Shown here piece by piece: positions 59,035 through 64,000 of a stretch of DNA of 64,000 nucleotides. The notes beneath the pieces are model-generated. The model ran no database searches. It had not been told where the DNA came from and was given only the letters and a program-made list of their open reading frames with translations. A program made the translations under genes and the position numbers. The DNA comes from Paulownia fortunei (lineage: Eukaryota; Streptophyta; Magnoliopsida; Lamiales; Paulowniaceae): positions 16,480,925 to 16,544,924 of the forward strand of contig CM033123.1 of NCBI GenBank assembly GCA_019321725.1. Direction: 5' to 3'. The first letter of the stretch is position 1. Each line of letters starts with the position of its first letter.

Positions 59035-62000
59035 AGAGGACGCAAAAATTATGTTGGGCATTCAATAGCCAACCGGTTGTGGACTGCATAGGAGTTGCAA
59101 TTACAACTGCATAGCGTGCAAAGGGTGGTCCTTTTGATTTAGGAATTCAAAGTCCTGTAACTAATCGCAAAAGGTATTTTGCATTTTTTGGTTCGGTTCA
59201 TAACTCCCTAAGTAAGAATTACCAAATTAGTTATACCAGCATAGATTAATTGAGTTCACATATAAGATGTGGATCTACTTAGAAAGAAAAAGAAGTGAAA
59301 TTTTAGAGCAAATCGACTCACGTAAGGTTTGGAATTTGTGAAAATTCAATTATTCCCTATTTCAACGGTTAAATATATTAAAATATTTGTATTATTTGGC
59401 ATTCTCTGCACTCAATTTAAAACACATAGGTGAAAACCCTAACCTTCCCAAACACCTTTCGAAACACCTTCACAAAGAGGAATTAAATATCACGTAATCT
59501 ATCCAATTTCAATTACAATATGTAGATTTATTTAATTATCAATATCTTAAATATTTGTTCTTCTAGAAATTGTAAAATTATGCTACCCCACGAGATTGTA
59601 TAACCCAATAATCCCCTCAGCAAGTTTGAACAATGTCTCCAACATCACATCAATAACAACATTGTCGTCATTTGTAATTAGTAATTAGTATTGGCCATTG
59701 AATCTTGTCGAATTCGGAATCAATATATTCAAAGTTATTGATTTTTTTTGGTTGTGCTCAAGGGCAAATTTTTTTGTATATATTATGAAGTTCGGGATAA
59801 CTACTAGATTCAAATTTTACTACTTAACACTAAAAGTCCCTGGATTCAAGCAAATTCTCGTGTATGCATTATAAGGTTCACCATACTACTATATTCAATA
59901 TTGTGCTACTTAATCTTGTGCATGTATGCATTAAGGGGTAGAAGCACCTAAACATAAGTCATTAATTCCAATACTTGCCAACTCTTCTGTTACCATAGAA
60001 AAATCTGGTACAGTATCTTGAACTAAAAGCGATATGGATGGGCGCCTCTCTTGGCTCTTCGGCATCTATGGAACAATGATGTGATGGATTTATTCTCTCT
60101 TAATATAAAGATCTAGACTATTAATTAGAACCTTCGGGTTCAAGAAAAATCATAAATTATTATATTGTTTATCTCTAAAATGAACTCTTTTTTCCATTGC
60201 ATGTACTCGCATGAATATTTAACAAATATTTTCAACAAGAATTGATCATTTTCAATGCTTGTTTGCTATTATAACTTAGAAAAATTTATCATACAATATA
60301 TTCCCATATATACAACTAAAAGACGATCATAGATTACAAAATAAGATTTTTGCAACATTTGACCTCCTTATTACATCATAGTTGCAGTTTTTCTATGAAC
60401 TCACATATCTTCTACAAAAAATAAATACAACTATTTATTAGAAAATAATATTTGTTTGTCTTATTAACACTTTTTTTTTTAGACAGACTAAGAATTAAAG
60501 TAAGCGCATTGGGTTTATACTAATTGCTTATTAAGTTAATAACTTTCTCAGTACTGATTTTTGAAATACAGATTTTATTAAATTTGTTAGTTAATTTGAT
60601 AATTTTATATTATAATAACAAGTTATATACCAATTCAGAAAAACTAAATTACTTATACGTACTTAAGTTGACACCATTTTATTATATGCATATATAGTTG
60701 ATAAAATAAAATCAGCATGTGTAACATATATTAATTAACTTATTTAAAATTTTAGTTATAATAACTACAAAAATAGAATAGTATTTATTTACATATTTAA
60801 AAAAATATATAAATTCATATTAATTTGTGCATATTTATAAGTAACAAGTTCACCCACATTTAAGTATTATTATTTTTATTAATTAAATTTAAAATTAATA
60901 ATTTTAATATTAAAATTATATATTTAAATTTTATTCTTTTATTTATATTTGATTTTATAAGAATGAACTTTTGAAAATACCTAAACTTATATTTGATTCT
61001 TCTTTAGCACCCTTTTAAAATTTAAAAAGTGTTACATTCAAATACACTTCATTATCTGATAACGTATTTGAATTTTACTAAACTGCAAAACTAAGAAAAA
61101 AAGCATTACTCTGCCTAACGTTTTTCCTTATATGTAAGACTTTCCTACTTCTTAAAATATATTTAAAAAAAAAACATTGCATAACTCCTTCTATTAAAGA
61201 AAAAAAATAAAGAGAACGTTTCATCTAATTAATTTTTTCAATAACATATCTTAAAATTCAAACCCACTTTGTAAATAAAACGAATTAAAAAACTACATAC
61301 AAAAGGTGTTAAATCAAACAATTAAATTTATGACTCTAAGTTCCTATGAACTATATCATAACTGGTATGGTGGCTGTGTAAAAAATTGACATTTTTTTCG
61401 CGGAAGTCAAGTAAAGTTGAGGCGTCAAACACAAATATAAATTCTCTGTCTTCGAAATATATGAAAGGTGGATGTAGTAAAGTGACATAAACGAAACGTA
61501 AAGTAAGATGTATAAGATGGTCAACTTGGAAAAAGGGTAGCTTCAAGATTTGCAAAATAAATCTGAACTGTCGGTTTCATTGTTTATTGGCGTTTCTTGC
61601 TTACACTGTCATTTGGAATAGTTTTCTTTGCTTTTTTTAATCATTTGGCTGAATTTATAAGATTTTTAAGATATTTGAAAATTTATAAGATTTTTTAAAA
61701 TATTTGATAATTTTTTTTAGAAAAAAGAGTTTATAAGATTTCAAAATAAGATGTTAGGTATAAACTATTTTTCAAAAATAAGGATATCCTAACTTATTTT
61801 TTAATTAAAATCTTATCTAAACAAACTCTTTTAATTTTGATAAATTTATTTACAAAATTACAATTAGTAACATAATAAAAGCTCCATTAATTATTTTATT
61901 CAAACAATTCAACAATTTACTTTAAAAGTAAAATTTAAAATCTTATAAACTCCAAAAATATCTTATAAGATCTTTTAAATAAATTTAATCAAACACCTAA

Positions 62001-62069
62001 AGTCAAAAAAATCTTTCGCTAGTTGTAGCTACTTAGATATATTTTCTCCATTTTAGTGTATGTAAAAAA

Positions 62070-63960
62070 AATAAAAATAAAAATAAAAATAAAAGTGTTA
62101 CATTATGTAATGTTTTTCCAAATTAAACCAATAATGCTTTATGAAATTTTCAATTACAAAAATTATTAAAAAAGTTAATACTAGAAATACGTATTATGTT
62201 CCTTAATAATATTTCAATTCATTTTTAAAAAGATAAGGTAAATCGTTCATTATTGCATTCTAATTATACCGTTGGGTGATCAATAGCACTTAAAATACAC
62301 AAGTCTGTTCAAGACTTGTATAAGAAGGAGATGAAAGCATTCGACAAAATAGCCTGAAGACAAATGTTCTATACTTTACTTCATTAGTTTGCTTTTGAAT
62401 AACAAATCATAAAATTCAAAACCACATGTATTTTTTTCCATAAAAATATAATAAAATGAATTAAATTAAAAACATCATAAGCTATATAGTAAATAACAAA
62501 TATGCAATAAATAATAATTAAAAATATATATGCAGTAATTAAAGCAATAATATGGGCACCGAGTTATATATACATTTAAAAATAAAAATTACAACAAATA
62601 TTAAAAACATACATGTCAATAACTTATAATTTTATATCTCTGATCATGGGAATTATTTTGATTCTCCAATTACGAACAATCTGACAATGTGCAACGAGAT
62701 ATATTTTTTGTTAGATCATAAATATTAGAATTAAAATAACAAAAAAATGACATGACAAAAATTTAAGAAAAAAATTTAATTTGTGAATTATAGGTTGATG
62801 ATGTGAAGGAAAAGTTGAGAATAAGAGAGTAAAAATTTCAATGTGAGATTTAATTTGTTTAAGGAGTAAAAGAAATGAAGTGAAAGCATCTGACGAAGAA
62901 ACAAAACTAGTTGACGAAAATGTAACTAATGGAAAAAGAAAACAAAGTGGCCAGATTTAAAATGTGAAAAATTGCAATTAAATAGGAGATTTTAAAATTT
63001 ACACATTGTACTCTGTGTATTATTTATTTGACAATCACTGAAATAAAACTCTAATTTTTTTAAAAGTTGTGTCGACTTTTTAGAAAGAAGGCTTTACAAC
63101 AAGCAACACCTTCTTAATTAAAATAAAAAATAAAAAAAGATTAATATTACAAAAATTAGAAAGAAGGGTTTACTTCAAGTAACACCTTCTTAATTAAAAT
63201 AAAAAATAAAAAATAAAAAATGATTAATATTACGAAAATTAGAAAGAAGGCTTTACATCTAGTAACACCTTCTTAATTCCAGTAAAAAAAGAAAAAGGTG
63301 AAAGCTTTACCTTGCGTAACTCACAAAAAAATAAAATAAAATAAAATAAAATAAAAGTGTTACTTTGTGCAACACTTTTCAATGAAATTAAAAAATTCTT
63401 AAAATGTAATTAAAAATAACTCAAAATTAACATGATGTTACGTCTTTTTTAAGCCCTAAAATTTTAAAAATAATAATGATAACATAAAGATTATAAATCA
63501 AACATTAAGCTGATTGAATTTTTTCAACAATTATGTTTTCTTATCCACAAAAATATAATAAAATGAATTAAATAAGATAAATCACTACCTATAATTAAAT
63601 AAATTAAAACGTATATATAGTAAATAAAATAATAATATGTACACTGAGTTATATACATAACAAAAAAATAAGAATTATAACATACCTACTCAATGACACA
63701 TAGTTTTATATCTCATATCACGTTAACTATTTCAATTCTTTGCACTTACGAACAATTTCACAATTTACTAAGACATATATTTTGTTAGATCATAAACTTT
63801 AAATTTAAAATCAAGTAAATAGATCAAATTTAACAATCAAATTTGTTGTGAATGGTAGGTTGATGATGTGAAGAAGAAAAATAAGAATAAGAAAGTAAAA
63901 ATTTGGACTTGAGAAGAGAAAAAGGAATTGAAGTGAAGTAGAAATTTGTAAAAGATTTTT
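62070..63960. repeat. Decayed direct duplication of about 1.1-1.3 kb
   Basis: The block around 62,070-62,870 recurs at about 63,330-63,930. Shared landmarks are aaataaaagtgttac (62,088 and 63,348), aatataataaaatgaattaa (62,446 and 63,552), atattttttgttagatcata-like (62,703 and 63,775) and ggttgatgatgtgaag (62,793 and 63,859). Many substitutions and indels separate the copies. No coding domain. Confidence 0.75.
63082..63278. repeat. Minisatellite of 76-83 bp units
   Basis: Units beginning agaaagaagg start at 63,082, 63,158 and 63,241 (last one partial). Each contains gaagg-tttac and gtaacaccttct, which are near inverse of each other, so each unit can fold into a hairpin. Confidence 0.9.
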
Positions 63961-64000
63961 TTTTTAAATGAAGCTAAAGAAATAAAAATGGTGAGATTTG

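Larger units (their letters stand above)
57096..62060. other. A+T-rich intergenic DNA without recognised genes
   Basis: I see no exon series, RNA gene or transposon ends. It holds a GT microsatellite (58,391-58,414), a degenerate extension of it (to about 58,438) and an AAAC microsatellite (58,997-59,034). The 75-codon frame at 61,328-61,555 (minus) has no recognisable domain. Confidence 0.6.

Noticed and set aside
59001..59036. Regularly spaced repeats considered as a CRISPR-like array
   Set aside because: It is a simple AAAC microsatellite with no spacers, and the DNA is plant nuclear.
61328..61555. 75-codon minus-strand frame in gene-poor DNA
   Set aside because: No recognisable motif, no flanking exons, and a length expected by chance; it could be revisited if transcripts map here.

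Overview
The window is plant nuclear DNA, almost certainly from a dicot. It is very A+T-rich (roughly 70-75 % by eye), its one clear gene has introns, and it carries typical plant retrotransposons: Athila-like Gypsy with a tRNA-Asp primer site, a chromovirus-type solo LTR, Ty1/Copia, a CACTA relic, a tRNA-derived SINE and small inverted-repeat elements. I found no rRNA gene, functional tRNA gene, CRISPR array or bacterial-type operon. A run of exactly 100 Ns (49,610-49,709) marks a scaffold gap.

Only one gene looks intact: a five-exon GDSL esterase/lipase on the minus strand (42,585-44,226). Spliced, it gives an uninterrupted 383-residue protein, but the GDSL nucleophile serine is glycine and a second conserved glycine is glutamate, so it may be a pseudoenzyme. 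A second, broken copy lies at 14,599-15,146. Both copies sit in one direct segmental duplication (14,599-24,617 and 43,663-49,609). Copy 1 carries a later solo LTR (15,712-17,479) whose empty site is preserved in copy 2. The last two kilobases of the two copies are almost identical, and copy 2 stops exactly at the N gap.

Layout. 1-6.0 kb is the left arm of a large imperfect inverted repeat whose right arm is 32.9-39.9 kb; the arms hold complementary parts of a gag-only Athila-like element. 6.7-10.9 kb is a decayed CACTA transposon split by a solo LTR. 10.9-13.3 kb is a copy of an unclassified mosaic repeat, here called R. 13.5-14.0 kb is a Copia integrase scrap. 14.0-24.6 kb is duplication copy 1. 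23.2-27.8 kb holds LTRs nested inside an LTR. 27.8-34.9 kb holds three more R copies, one carrying a SINE. 39-42.5 kb is A+T-rich filler with small relics. 42.6-49.6 kb is duplication copy 2. 49.7-57.1 kb is a degenerate minus-strand Copia element interrupted by a hAT-like element. 57-64 kb is A+T-rich DNA with microsatellites and a decayed tandem duplication.

The dominant component is an Athila-like LTR family with at least ten full or partial copies in both orientations. Its members begin TG, end CA and are flanked by 5-bp target duplications. They carry a cluster of CCTAGG-centred palindromes. Most are solo LTRs, so the locus has been shaped mainly by insertion, LTR-LTR recombination and local duplication. 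I did not find a clear new biological system. The best leads are the serine-less GDSL protein, the R repeat, and the palindrome array in the LTRs.
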